This document shows, piece after piece, positions 16,127 through 24,287 of a stretch of DNA of 64,000 bases (positions are counted from its first letter, which is position 1; the number at the start of each line of letters is the position of its first letter). Position numbers and translations under genes: made by a program. Origin of the DNA: Bifidobacterium erythrocebi (GTDB lineage Bacteria > Actinomycetota > Actinomycetes > Actinomycetales > Bifidobacteriaceae); assembly GCF_012932675.1 (NCBI RefSeq), contig NZ_JAAIIF010000013.1, positions 1-64,000 on the forward strand, read 5' to 3'. Below the pieces are notes generated by a model. That model was not told the DNA's origin. It was given only the letters and a program-made list of their open reading frames with translations, and ran no database searches.

Positions 16127-17413
16127 TCAGTAGGCTCCACGCACATACTGCATCGGGTATGGGGCCTTGTCCTTCGGCAGTCCGAGCTTGTGCGCGGCGC
16201 GCAGCGGCCAGTACGGATCGCGCAATGCGGCACGGCCGATCTCCACGGCATCCGCCTCGCCCTTTTCCAGAATATGCTCGGCCTGCTTGGGCTTGGTGAT
16301 CAGGCCCACCGCGGTGACGGGCACGTCGGCGCGGGCGCGCACCTGCTGGGCGAAGGGCACCTGGTACTTCGGCTTGACCGGCACGGACACGCCGGAGACG
16401 ATGCCGCCGGTGGAAACGTCCACCAGGTCCACGTCATGCTCCTTGAGCACCTTGGCCAGTCTCACCGTCTGATCGAGGTCCCAGCCGCCGGCGGCCCAAT
16501 CGGTCGCGGAGACGCGCACCAGCAGCGGCACGCTCTGCGGAATCAGGCTGCGTACCGCGTCCACGGTCTCCACCAGGAAGCGCGTGCGTCCCTCGAAGTC
16601 GCCGCCGTATTCATCCTCGCGCACATTGCTCAGCGGATCGAGGAACTGCGACATCAGGTATCCGTGCGCGGCGTGAAGCTCGATCACCTGGAATCCGGCC
16701 TCCACAGCACGGCGGGCCGCCGCCGCGAACGCCCAGGTGATGCCGTGGATCTCGTCGATGCTCAGCGCGCGGGGCTTGGCGTACCTGCCGTATGCGATCG
16801 CGCTCGGCGCAACCGTGGGCCAGCCGCCGTCCTCGGCGGGCACGGTGTTGGCGATATAGCCGAGCCCGGAGCAGCCGGTCGACCCCTTGCGCCCGGCATG
16901 GTTGAGCTGAATGGCGGCCGTGGCGCCGGCATCCTTGATGCCTTCCGCGATCCAACGCCAGGATTCGATCTGGCTGTCGTCCCACAGGCCGGTGTCGTAC
17001 GGCGAGATGCGCCCCTCCGGGCATACCGCGGTCGCCTCGGCGATGACCATGCCGAAGCCGCCCAATGCGCGCGATACGTAATGCTGGTAGTGGAACTGCG
17101 TCGGGCGTCCGTCGCGTTCGAATACGGAGTACATGTCCATCGGCGGCAGCCATACGCGGTTGCGGATGGTCATGCCGCGCAGCACCATCGGCTCGAACAG
17201 CGCCGGGCGATCGCCGTGCTTGGCCTTCTTCTTGGATTTCTTGCCGTCGCCGGAGTTCTTGGCTTTGCCTTTGACCTTGCCTTTGCCGTTGGTCTTGTCC
17301 TTGCCGGCATCGTTGCCGGATTTCGGCGAAGCGCTCGGTGCGTTGTCTGCCGGTTCCTTGTGAAGATTCGTGCTGTCAAAACCACGGAAATCGAAATCCA
17401 ATTCCTCTGCCAT
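16127..17413 (-). CDS. NADH:flavin oxidoreductase (old yellow enzyme family) with basic N-terminal extension
   Basis: A 428-residue protein whose C-terminal 350 residues are an FMN TIM-barrel of the YqjM-like old yellow enzyme group. Visible family motifs are LPPMDMYS at the start of the barrel, QLNHAGRK, the HAAHGYL substrate-binding pair of His residues and GRAALRDP for phosphate binding. These enzymes reduce activated C=C bonds using NAD(P)H. The first 75 residues are unusual: an acidic start, then a Lys/Gly-rich tract (about residues 38-68) with no counterpart in YqjM. ATG at 17413 has GGAGGG upstream. The physiological substrate is unknown. Confidence 0.88.
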   Translation of the reverse strand: MAEELDFDFRGFDSTNLHKEPADNAPSASPKSGNDAGKDKTNGKGKVKGKAKNSGDGKKSKKKAKHGDRPALFEPMVLRGMTIRNRVWLPPMDMYSVFERDGRPTQFHYQHYVSRALGGFGMVIAEATAVCPEGRISPYDTGLWDDSQIESWRWIAEGIKDAGATAAIQLNHAGRKGSTGCSGLGYIANTVPAEDGGWPTVAPSAIAYGRYAKPRALSIDEIHGITWAFAAAARRAVEAGFQVIELHAAHGYLMSQFLDPLSNVREDEYGGDFEGRTRFLVETVDAVRSLIPQSVPLLVRVSATDWAAGGWDLDQTVRLAKVLKEHDVDLVDVSTGGIVSGVSVPVKPKYQVPFAQQVRARADVPVTAVGLITKPKQAEHILEKGEADAVEIGRAALRDPYWPLRAAHKLGLPKDKAPYPMQYVRGAY

Positions 17414-17559
17414 GCGCCCTCCTTGCCATGTGCGGTGGTCCGCACCCATTCTAGCGTATGGCCCACATACGGGTTTCGCCCGTCACGCATGTGCATGGCG
17501 GGCGAAATCGTATGGCAGACACCGTGGCACCTTACCGGAGCGGACGTAAGGCTTGCGGC

Positions 17560-19872
17560 CTAGTTCGTGGTATTGGTGTTCGTTCCGGTGTTGTTGGTGG
17601 TGCCTGTGTTGTTGGCGGCATCGTTATTGGTCGTCGTACCGTTGGCGGTCGTGCCATTGGTGGTGCCGATCGTGGTACCGGTGGTGCTCCTGTTGGTCGT
17701 GGTGGAGCCCGACGACACGCTGGTGCCGGTCTTCGACCCGGTTCCCGTCATGTACTTGTCATCGGCATTGCCGTAGTTGTTGTCGATGGGGATCTTCGCG
17801 GTATCCAGGTACGTCTGCATGAACTTCTTCCATGCCGGTTCCGCGATGTACATGCCGTACCAGGTCGGGCGGGTCACGCCGTTGATCGTCTTGTAGTTGA
17901 ACGATTGCGGGCTTTCCGCGTTGCCCACGCCCACGAATGCGGCGACCTGCGGCACGAAGCCGGCCGTCAGCATGTACGTGTCCTCGTTGGTACCGGTCTT
18001 GGCGAAGGTCTTGCGGTTGTTGGCCAGCTGTGCGTCCACCGCGTTGCCGCCCGGCGTGGTCACGCCCTGGTTGATCGCGTATGCGGCGGTCTGGGCGATC
18101 TTCGGGTCGATGGCCTGATGGCAGTTCGCGGACGGCACCTTGTAGGACTTGCCGCGCTGGTTGGTCATCTTGGTGATGGCGATCGGGGTGCATTCCACAC
18201 CGTTCGCCGCGATGGTGGCATACACGTTCGCCATGGTCAGCGGGGATGCCTGCACGGCGCCGATGGTCATAGGAGCCTGGAAGGAGTTGGAATCGTACAC
18301 ATCCTCCTTGCCCTGGATGGAGTTGTGGTAGCCCATGGACTTGGCCGCGTCCGCGATGGAACACAGGCCGATCTGCTGGGCCATTGCGCCTTGGGTGGTG
18401 TTGTGGGACATGACCAGACCCTGCAGAGGGCTTTCGTTCGCCACGGTGCCGCCACCGGAGTTCTGCACGGACCAGGATCCCGAGAATCCATAGCCGTTGC
18501 AGCTGAAGCTGGCGATGTTGTAGACCGTGGAGGTCCGCAGCACCTGGTTGATCGGCTTGCCGTTCTGCATCCATGCGACCAGGTTGATCGGCTTCCACGT
18601 CGAACCCACCTGGAAGCCCCAGCCGCCGCCGTCGGCCTCGTCGACGGCATAGTTCACTGCGGTACGGGTGGAATCCGTCTGGGCACGGTCAGTGGCGTCG
18701 TAGATGCGGTTCAGACCGAATCCGAGCACCTCGCCGGTTCCCGGTTTGATGGCGGCTATGGCCACCTCGAAGCCGGAGGGATCATCGGGCGGAATGGTCT
18801 CGCGGGCCGCGTTCATGGCGGCGGAGTTCGCGTGCACGTCCATCGTGGTGACGATGCGCAGGCCGCCCTCCTTCAAGAGTTTGTTGCGCTCGGCCTCCGT
18901 CGCGCCGAATTCCTTGTTCTTCAGGATCTGACGAGTCACGTAATCGCAGAAGAACGCGGCGTCGCCGGCCACCTGGCAGCCGGAGTCGACGGTCTGGATA
19001 TTCAGCATGTCCTTGAGCGGAACGCTTTGAGCGTCATCATGCTGCTTCTGGGTGATATACCCCTCCTGCAGCATCAGATCGAGCACGATGTCGCGCTGCT
19101 TCTGCGATTCCTTCAGGTTGCCTTCCTCGGAGGGGTCATAGCGCGCGGGGTTCTTCGTGATGGCCGCGATGGTGGCCGCCTGGCCGATGGTCAGCTTCGC
19201 GGCGGTGGTGTTGAAATAGCGCTTCGCGGCGCTTTCCACACCATACAGGTTGTGGTTTCCGAACTGTGCGATGTTCAGATACCCCTGCAGGATCTCGTAT
19301 TTGGTGTACTTCTTCTCCATCTGCACGGCGATGAGCATCTCGCGCACCTTACGCGCGATGGTCTGCTCGGAGGCATGGTACTGGGCGATGGAGTCGCCGC
19401 TTTCGCGGGCCTGCATGGACAGCACGTTCTTCACGTACTGCTGGGTGAGCGAGGAGCCGCCCTGCATGCTGCCCTTCTTCACGAAGGTCTGCACGAAGGC
19501 GCGCATCACGCCCTGCACGTCGACGCCATGGTGCTGGAAGAATCGACGATCCTCTCGGGCGACCACGGCCTGACGCATCGGTTTGGAAATCTTCTTCAGC
19601 GGGACGACGGTACGGTTATCGGCATAGAATTCAGCAATCTTCGTCGTGCCGTCGGAAGCGTACATCACGGACTTCTGCGGCAGGGACGTCACATCAAAAT
19701 CAACGCCTTCGACTTTCAGGGAAGGCACCACGGCTTTGGTCGCCTGGTTCGCCAGAAATACACCAGGGGCGAACATCGCGGCCATAACTACACCGCCGCC
19801 CAGGCACAGCATTACATAGGTCAGCAGCAATGAGAGCACGCGACGAAGTGTCAGGGAGTCTTTTTTCGGCAT
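17560..19872 (-). CDS. Class A penicillin-binding protein (glycosyltransferase/transpeptidase)
   Basis: A 770-residue bifunctional peptidoglycan synthase. A short cytoplasmic tail and one membrane anchor (residues 13-40) precede the GT51 domain with the catalytic Glu107 in REDRRFFQHHGVD and the GGSSLTQQYVKN motif. The transpeptidase domain follows with STWK (SxxK nucleophile), SHN (SxN) and KTGT. The last 65 residues are Thr/Asn/Gly/Ser-rich and probably lie in the wall. ATG at 19872 (MPKKDS) was taken; ATG at 19881 is also possible. No ribosome site is visible and TATAGT stands 9 nt upstream, so the mRNA may be leaderless or nearly so. Confidence 0.93.
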   Translation of the reverse strand: MPKKDSLTLRRVLSLLLTYVMLCLGGGVVMAAMFAPGVFLANQATKAVVPSLKVEGVDFDVTSLPQKSVMYASDGTTKIAEFYADNRTVVPLKKISKPMRQAVVAREDRRFFQHHGVDVQGVMRAFVQTFVKKGSMQGGSSLTQQYVKNVLSMQARESGDSIAQYHASEQTIARKVREMLIAVQMEKKYTKYEILQGYLNIAQFGNHNLYGVESAAKRYFNTTAAKLTIGQAATIAAITKNPARYDPSEEGNLKESQKQRDIVLDLMLQEGYITQKQHDDAQSVPLKDMLNIQTVDSGCQVAGDAAFFCDYVTRQILKNKEFGATEAERNKLLKEGGLRIVTTMDVHANSAAMNAARETIPPDDPSGFEVAIAAIKPGTGEVLGFGLNRIYDATDRAQTDSTRTAVNYAVDEADGGGWGFQVGSTWKPINLVAWMQNGKPINQVLRTSTVYNIASFSCNGYGFSGSWSVQNSGGGTVANESPLQGLVMSHNTTQGAMAQQIGLCSIADAAKSMGYHNSIQGKEDVYDSNSFQAPMTIGAVQASPLTMANVYATIAANGVECTPIAITKMTNQRGKSYKVPSANCHQAIDPKIAQTAAYAINQGVTTPGGNAVDAQLANNRKTFAKTGTNEDTYMLTAGFVPQVAAFVGVGNAESPQSFNYKTINGVTRPTWYGMYIAEPAWKKFMQTYLDTAKIPIDNNYGNADDKYMTGTGSKTGTSVSSGSTTTNRSTTGTTIGTTNGTTANGTTTNNDAANNTGTTNNTGTNTNTTN

Positions 19873-20086
19873 GGTGCCCATACTATAGGGGCGACTGTAC
19901 CGCTCCGCCACGCGTACGCACGAAGATGGGACGTCTTGGCGGAACATGCACGCAACTTACATATTTACGGCATAACAGCGGTATTCCAACCTTCAGCGCG
20001 CATTCAGCAGACACTCCGCCTTCTGTAGGGTTGCCTTATGGTTCGCCCGCGCACAGTGCGGACGACGCTACCTGCGCCGCATCTGC

Positions 20087-20803
20087 CTACCTGCGCGAGC
20101 GCCTGATGAGCATGCCGGGCTGGTAGATCACGATGGACCGTCCGTCGCGTGCGATCCAGCCACGGTTCGCGAAATCCATCAGCGCCTTGTTCACCGTTTC
20201 GCGACTCGAACCAACCAGCTGCGCCAGCTCTTCCTGCGTCAGGTCGTGCGGCACCTTCAGACCGGCCTCCATCGGCTCGCCGAAACGGGAGGCGAGATTG
20301 ATCAGCGTCTTGGCCAGGCGGGCCGGAACGTCCATGAACACCAGATCGGAGATGCGCTCGTTGTTCTCACGCATCCTGCCTGCCATCACCTGCAGCATGT
20401 CCACCGCGACCTTGGGATGCTCATCGAGCCAGTGAAACAGCACCTCGCGTTCCAGCCACACCACATGGGTCCCGTCGTGCATGGCGAGCGCCGACGCGGT
20501 GCGTGGGCCGCCTTTCGGGTCGAATACCGGGATCTCGCCGAGCACTTCGCCTGATGCGTGGATGGACAGCAATTGCACGCGATGGTCGGCCGATTCCCTG
20601 ATCAGTTTGACGCGACCGGATTCCAGAAGGTACATACGATGATCCGTCGCCCCCTGACGGAAGATCACGTCACCCTTGTTGTACGTCCCCTGATTGAGAT
20701 GCTCGATCAGTTCCCCGGCCTCTTCCGGAGACACCTGCCTGAACAGAGCGGTGTGAAACAGAATGTTCTCCTGCTCCGGCATTGCGTTCGGCTTATCCGA
20801 CAC
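20087..20803 (-). CDS. Crp/Fnr-family transcriptional regulator (GlxR-like)
   Basis: A 238-residue regulator. The cyclic-nucleotide-binding beta-roll covers about residues 20-135 (YNKGDVIFRQGATDHRMYLLESGRVKL, GEVLGEIPVF). The C-terminal winged helix has the recognition helix in LTQEELAQLVGSSRETVNKAL. The organisation and the R-E-T-V recognition pattern fit the actinobacterial GlxR/Crp group, a global regulator of carbon metabolism. GTG at 20803 is the likely start, with GAAAGGG upstream. The ATG 21 nt further in is the alternative. The long upstream extension to 20845 has no ribosome site. Confidence 0.9.
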   Translation of the reverse strand: MSDKPNAMPEQENILFHTALFRQVSPEEAGELIEHLNQGTYNKGDVIFRQGATDHRMYLLESGRVKLIRESADHRVQLLSIHASGEVLGEIPVFDPKGGPRTASALAMHDGTHVVWLEREVLFHWLDEHPKVAVDMLQVMAGRMRENNERISDLVFMDVPARLAKTLINLASRFGEPMEAGLKVPHDLTQEELAQLVGSSRETVNKALMDFANRGWIARDGRSIVIYQPGMLIRRSRR

Positions 20804-20967
20804 TTTGCGCCCTTTCCTCAAACCGCCTATGGTCGGCGATTGCACGCCCGTTCGTCATATTCTAACGCGAGCATGGCCATGCCATCCCCGGCGCCTTCCA
20901 CCCGCAGCCACAATATTCGCGGCGCGCCCGCGCCCGTGATCCGCAGCCCACGCCCGGCATCGCACGC

Positions 20968-22149
20968 CTATCGCGCGAACGAGCGAAGCGATTCCATCAG
21001 ATATTCGACAAGCGCATCCCGGCTCATGCCCGTCTGCCGTTTCAGCGGGTCTACGCGTTTGACCGCCGACCGTACGGCCTTGTCCCGCATCTTCTCGCGC
21101 GAGGTGTTCAGCACGCTTTCCATCGCCTCCGCGTCGATGTCGTAGGCGAGGGTCACGTGGTGGAGCACCGCCCCGTGCGCGGTCTCGACGCCCCGGGGGG
21201 TCGGGAACCTGCGTTGCGCCGCGCCGCCGATCTTGCCGTATTGCGAGGCGATGTCGTTCAGACCGGAGAACCGGGCGTCGAGTCCCAGTCCGCGCAGCGC
21301 ATGGACGAGCCAGTAGTCGCAGAGCTGGTATGAACGCGCGATATCGATGCCGCCGACGAATTCCAATGGCGCGTACAGCGAGTAGGTGATGGTGTTGCCG
21401 GGTTCGATGAACATGGCTCCGCCGCCCGTGCAGCGGCGTACGACCTGCATTCCCCGTGCCCGCGCCACGTCCTCGTGCACTTCGTCGCGTATGGATTGGA
21501 AACGCCCCACCACCACGCATGGCGACGCCCACTGCCAGAAGCGGACGGTCGGCTTGCGTTCCCCGGCCGCCACCTCGCGGGCCCACTGCACATCGGTATC
21601 CATTTGTGCTTCCGGGTCGCGCGGAATATCAAGCACTATGTTCGGGCTCAGATCGTGCCAGCGGCGCAGCCACTCCCCTGTTTCATCGCGGTTCAGGCCT
21701 TGCGATTCGCCGCCTGCGTGCCGGCTTTGCGTCTGGATCTTCGCTGCGCGGCCTTTGCCCTCGTTCCTGTCAGGTTCGTTGCTTTCGTCGTTTTCGCCGC
21801 GCTCACTGCATTCAGGCGCGATCGCGCGAACGAATGCCGTGGCAATGGCGTCCGACCCGGCTCCCAGAATGCGGATCCCCGGACGCATGCCCAACACCTC
21901 GGCCAACGATTGTTCCACAGTGTGTTTCACGGCTTCCCTGTGAGCAGCGGACATAGCTGCGGGTACGGCAGCCTGATCCAACTGCGCATCCAGCCGTCGT
22001 TCCATACCCCTGATGACGGCCTGCGCCTCGGCGTCATCGCCATCGATGAAGAAATCGCCGTCGATACGGCAATGCGGCCGGCCGTCGGCACCGTATTCCA
22101 CGCAGACCCCGGCGAGTTTGCCGCCGGGGGTTTTGTATTCGCCTCGCAT
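20968..22149 (-). CDS. lplA: Lipoate-protein ligase A-like protein with the accessory domain at the N-terminus
   Basis: A 393-residue protein. Residues 1-95 resemble the small accessory (C-terminal/LplB-like) domain of lipoate ligases (VCVEYGADGRPHCRIDGDFF). Residues 96-175 are a charged, low-complexity linker. Residues 176-393 are the biotin/lipoate ligase catalytic domain with RRCTGGGAMF for the adenylate and GKIGGAAQ carrying the binding Lys. It would activate lipoate with ATP and transfer it to a lipoyl-domain lysine. The domain order is the reverse of E. coli LplA. The only visible acceptor in the window is GcvH at 28155. Start ATG at 22149 was kept; upstream sequence is short. Confidence 0.82.
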   Translation of the reverse strand: MRGEYKTPGGKLAGVCVEYGADGRPHCRIDGDFFIDGDDAEAQAVIRGMERRLDAQLDQAAVPAAMSAAHREAVKHTVEQSLAEVLGMRPGIRILGAGSDAIATAFVRAIAPECSERGENDESNEPDRNEGKGRAAKIQTQSRHAGGESQGLNRDETGEWLRRWHDLSPNIVLDIPRDPEAQMDTDVQWAREVAAGERKPTVRFWQWASPCVVVGRFQSIRDEVHEDVARARGMQVVRRCTGGGAMFIEPGNTITYSLYAPLEFVGGIDIARSYQLCDYWLVHALRGLGLDARFSGLNDIASQYGKIGGAAQRRFPTPRGVETAHGAVLHHVTLAYDIDAEAMESVLNTSREKMRDKAVRSAVKRVDPLKRQTGMSRDALVEYLMESLRSFAR

Positions 22150-22181
22150 GGCTTTCAGCCTAGCAAGCCCACGCGCGGCGT

Positions 22182-22976
22182 TTAATCCGTGAGCTCAATT
22201 CCCTTGGCATCCCTATGCCAGTTCGACCCGTATGTGGAGCACAGGATGAGGATGCCCTCGACCAATCCCCAGATTCCCGCCACGACCGGCCCCAGGCCGA
22301 ACAGCAGCCAGCCGATCAACGACAGCAGCAGCTGGGCGATCGCCTTGCCGGTGAATCCCAGGTAGAAATTGTGCACGCCGAGCGCACCGAGGAAGATGCC
22401 GAACAGTCCTGCCGCCAGCTTGGATTTCTGCTGACCGCCATATGCGGGCTGCGGTGTGGTCTGGTAGTTGGGCATCTGGCGGTATGCCTGCTGATCGTAG
22501 CCGGTTTGCTGCTGCCCATACTGCCCGTACTGCTGGGTGTACGGCTGGCCGTATTGCGGCTGCGTCTGATTGTATTGGGATTGCGTCTGGCCGTAAGCCG
22601 GCTGCGTCCGGTCATATTGAGGCTGCTGCTGACCGTACTGGGGCATCTGCGCGTACTGCGACTGCGGTGCGTACTGGGGAGTCTGGGAATATGCGGGCTG
22701 GCCGTACTGTGCGGATGGCGAAGCCTGACCGTAGTCCGGCTGCATGGATTGCGGTGGCACAGGCTGTGGCTGTGCGGATTGCGACTGTGCAGGCTGGGAC
22801 TGTATGGGCTGCCGGTACGGCTGGTCGTACCGCTGATTCTGCATGTACTGCTGCGCGGTCGGCGACGGCATGGATGAATCGGATTGCGAAGATTGCACAG
22901 ATTGCGAAGCCTGGGGAACATCGGTGTTGCCCGTATCGAAAGGAATCTGGCCGTTGGGATCAGTGAAATCACTCAT
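22182..22976 (-). CDS. TM2-domain protein with Gln/Tyr/Pro-rich N-terminus
   Basis: A 264-residue protein. The first 180 residues are disordered and made of imperfect Q-Y/P-x-Y-G-Q repeats with many QSQP and YGQ units. The last 80 residues form a TM2 domain: two membrane helices joined by a turn (LAAGLFGIFLGALGVHNFYL, LLFGLGPVVAGIWGLVEGIL), preceded by a Lys. TM2 proteins are widespread and poorly understood. The low-complexity part could act as an intracellular scaffold. ATG at 22976 begins MSDFTDPNG; a GGGG lies just upstream. The extension to 23018 is not supported. Confidence 0.87.
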   Translation of the reverse strand: MSDFTDPNGQIPFDTGNTDVPQASQSVQSSQSDSSMPSPTAQQYMQNQRYDQPYRQPIQSQPAQSQSAQPQPVPPQSMQPDYGQASPSAQYGQPAYSQTPQYAPQSQYAQMPQYGQQQPQYDRTQPAYGQTQSQYNQTQPQYGQPYTQQYGQYGQQQTGYDQQAYRQMPNYQTTPQPAYGGQQKSKLAAGLFGIFLGALGVHNFYLGFTGKAIAQLLLSLIGWLLFGLGPVVAGIWGLVEGILILCSTYGSNWHRDAKGIELTD

Positions 22977-23101
22977 GCCCCGAATATAGCATTCTCGCAT
23001 CCTCCCTGGGCGAACCATTCATTGAGAACACGACCGAAACGCCAAGACGCACAGCCTTGTGCACAGCCATTCGAAAACCCGAGCACAACCGCACCAATAC
23101 C

Positions 23102-23147
23102 AAAAGGCCTGCGGCAACGCACGGCATGCGTTCGCCACAGGCCTTTT
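23102..23147 (-). terminator. Terminator of leuB
   Basis: AAAAGGCCTGcGGC and GCCaCAGGCCTTTT form a long stem with flanking A/T runs, 25 bp beyond the leuB stop. It could act on both strands. Confidence 0.75.
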
Positions 23148-23171
23148 GTATCGGCAGATCACCTACGCAGG

Positions 23172-24212
23172 TCACATACGCGCAAGAATGTCGCGACCGA
23201 CCTCGTCGGTGGAGCGGGTGGTGGAGCCGAGCTCTTCGATGTCGGCCTCCACGGCGGTATGGATCTTCTTGGCGGCATCGTCGAAGCCGAGATGCTCAAG
23301 CAGCATGGCCGCGGACAGGATGGCTGCGGTCGGGTTGGCCTTGTTCTGGCCGGCGATGTCCGGGGCGGAACCGTGGATCGGCTCGAACATGGACGGGTAT
23401 TCGTCGGAGGCGTTGATGCAGCCGGATGCGGAGTATCCGACGCCACCGACCACGGCACCGGCCTCGTCGGTGATGATGTCGCCGAACAGGTTGTCGGTCA
23501 GGATCACGTCGAAGCGGGACGGGTTGGACACCAGGAAGATGGTGGTCGCGTCGATGTGCAGATAGTCGTGGGTGACCTCCGGGTATTCCTCGGCCACCTT
23601 GTCGACGATGCGCTGCCACATGTCGCCGGCGTTGATGAGCACGTTCTTCTTGTGCACCAGGGTCACGTGCTTCCTGCGCTTCATGGCCAACTGGAAGGCG
23701 TAACGCACCACGCGCTCCACACCGTAGGCGGTGTTGATGGACACTTCGGTGGCCACCTCGTTCGGGGTGCCACGGCGGACGGCGCCGCCGGCACCGCAGT
23801 ACAGACCTTCGGTGCCCTCACGCACGACCACGAAGTCGATGTCGCCCGGGTTGGCGAGCGGCGAGGTGACGCCCTTGTACAGCTTGGACGGACGCAGGTT
23901 CACGTACTGGTCCAGGTCGAAGCGGAGCTTGAGCAGCAGGCCGCGCTCCAGAATGCCGGCCTTGATGCGCGGATCACCGACGGCACCCAGCAGGATGGCG
24001 TCGGTCTTCTTGATGCGCTCCTCTTCGTCTTCGGGCAGGATCGCACCGTCGCGCAGATAGCGCTCGGCACCGAGATCGAACTTCTCGTATTCGAATTCGG
24101 CCACGCCTTCAGCGGCCTTCTCAAGCGCCTTCTGCGCCCACGGGGTGACTTCCTTGCCAATGCCATCGCCGGGGATGACGGCGATCTTATACTTCTTTGC
24201 TGTTTCGCTCAT
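23172..24212 (-). CDS. leuB: 3-Isopropylmalate dehydrogenase
   Basis: A 346-residue NAD-dependent beta-decarboxylating dehydrogenase of leucine synthesis, in the compact actinobacterial form. It has the N-terminal dinucleotide region ([14 protein letters not shown]), the substrate Arg/Lys segments ([18 protein letters not shown]) and the metal-binding [17 protein letters not shown]. It oxidises 3-isopropylmalate to 2-oxo-4-methylpentanoate. No other leu genes are adjacent, so the pathway is scattered. ATG at 24212 was used. TAACGT about 8 nt upstream and the lack of a ribosome site leave a leaderless start possible. Confidence 0.95.
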   Translation of the reverse strand: MSETAKKYKIAVIPGDGIGKEVTPWAQKALEKAAEGVAEFEYEKFDLGAERYLRDGAILPEDEEERIKKTDAILLGAVGDPRIKAGILERGLLLKLRFDLDQYVNLRPSKLYKGVTSPLANPGDIDFVVVREGTEGLYCGAGGAVRRGTPNEVATEVSINTAYGVERVVRYAFQLAMKRRKHVTLVHKKNVLINAGDMWQRIVDKVAEEYPEVTHDYLHIDATTIFLVSNPSRFDVILTDNLFGDIITDEAGAVVGGVGYSASGCINASDEYPSMFEPIHGSAPDIAGQNKANPTAAILSAAMLLEHLGFDDAAKKIHTAVEADIEELGSTTRSTDEVGRDILARM

Positions 24213-24287
24213 GCCATAGAACGTTACACACGCCGTTGCCGCCGCTCATGAAGCAGTTCACTGCGTGGACATGCCGTCTTATGCGGT

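Noticed and set aside
17458..19833. Long plus-strand ORF opposite the PBP gene (and similar ones opposite other genes, for example 335-2293, 49274-51580, 57009-58412)
   Set aside because: These are antisense shadows created by high GC3. They lack ribosome sites and family motifs, and the opposite strand holds clear enzymes.
20038..20106. 22-codon ORF with TAGGGT upstream, overlapping the Crp/Fnr gene end
   Set aside because: Opposite to a real gene, no homology, and TAGGGT alone is too common to prove it.
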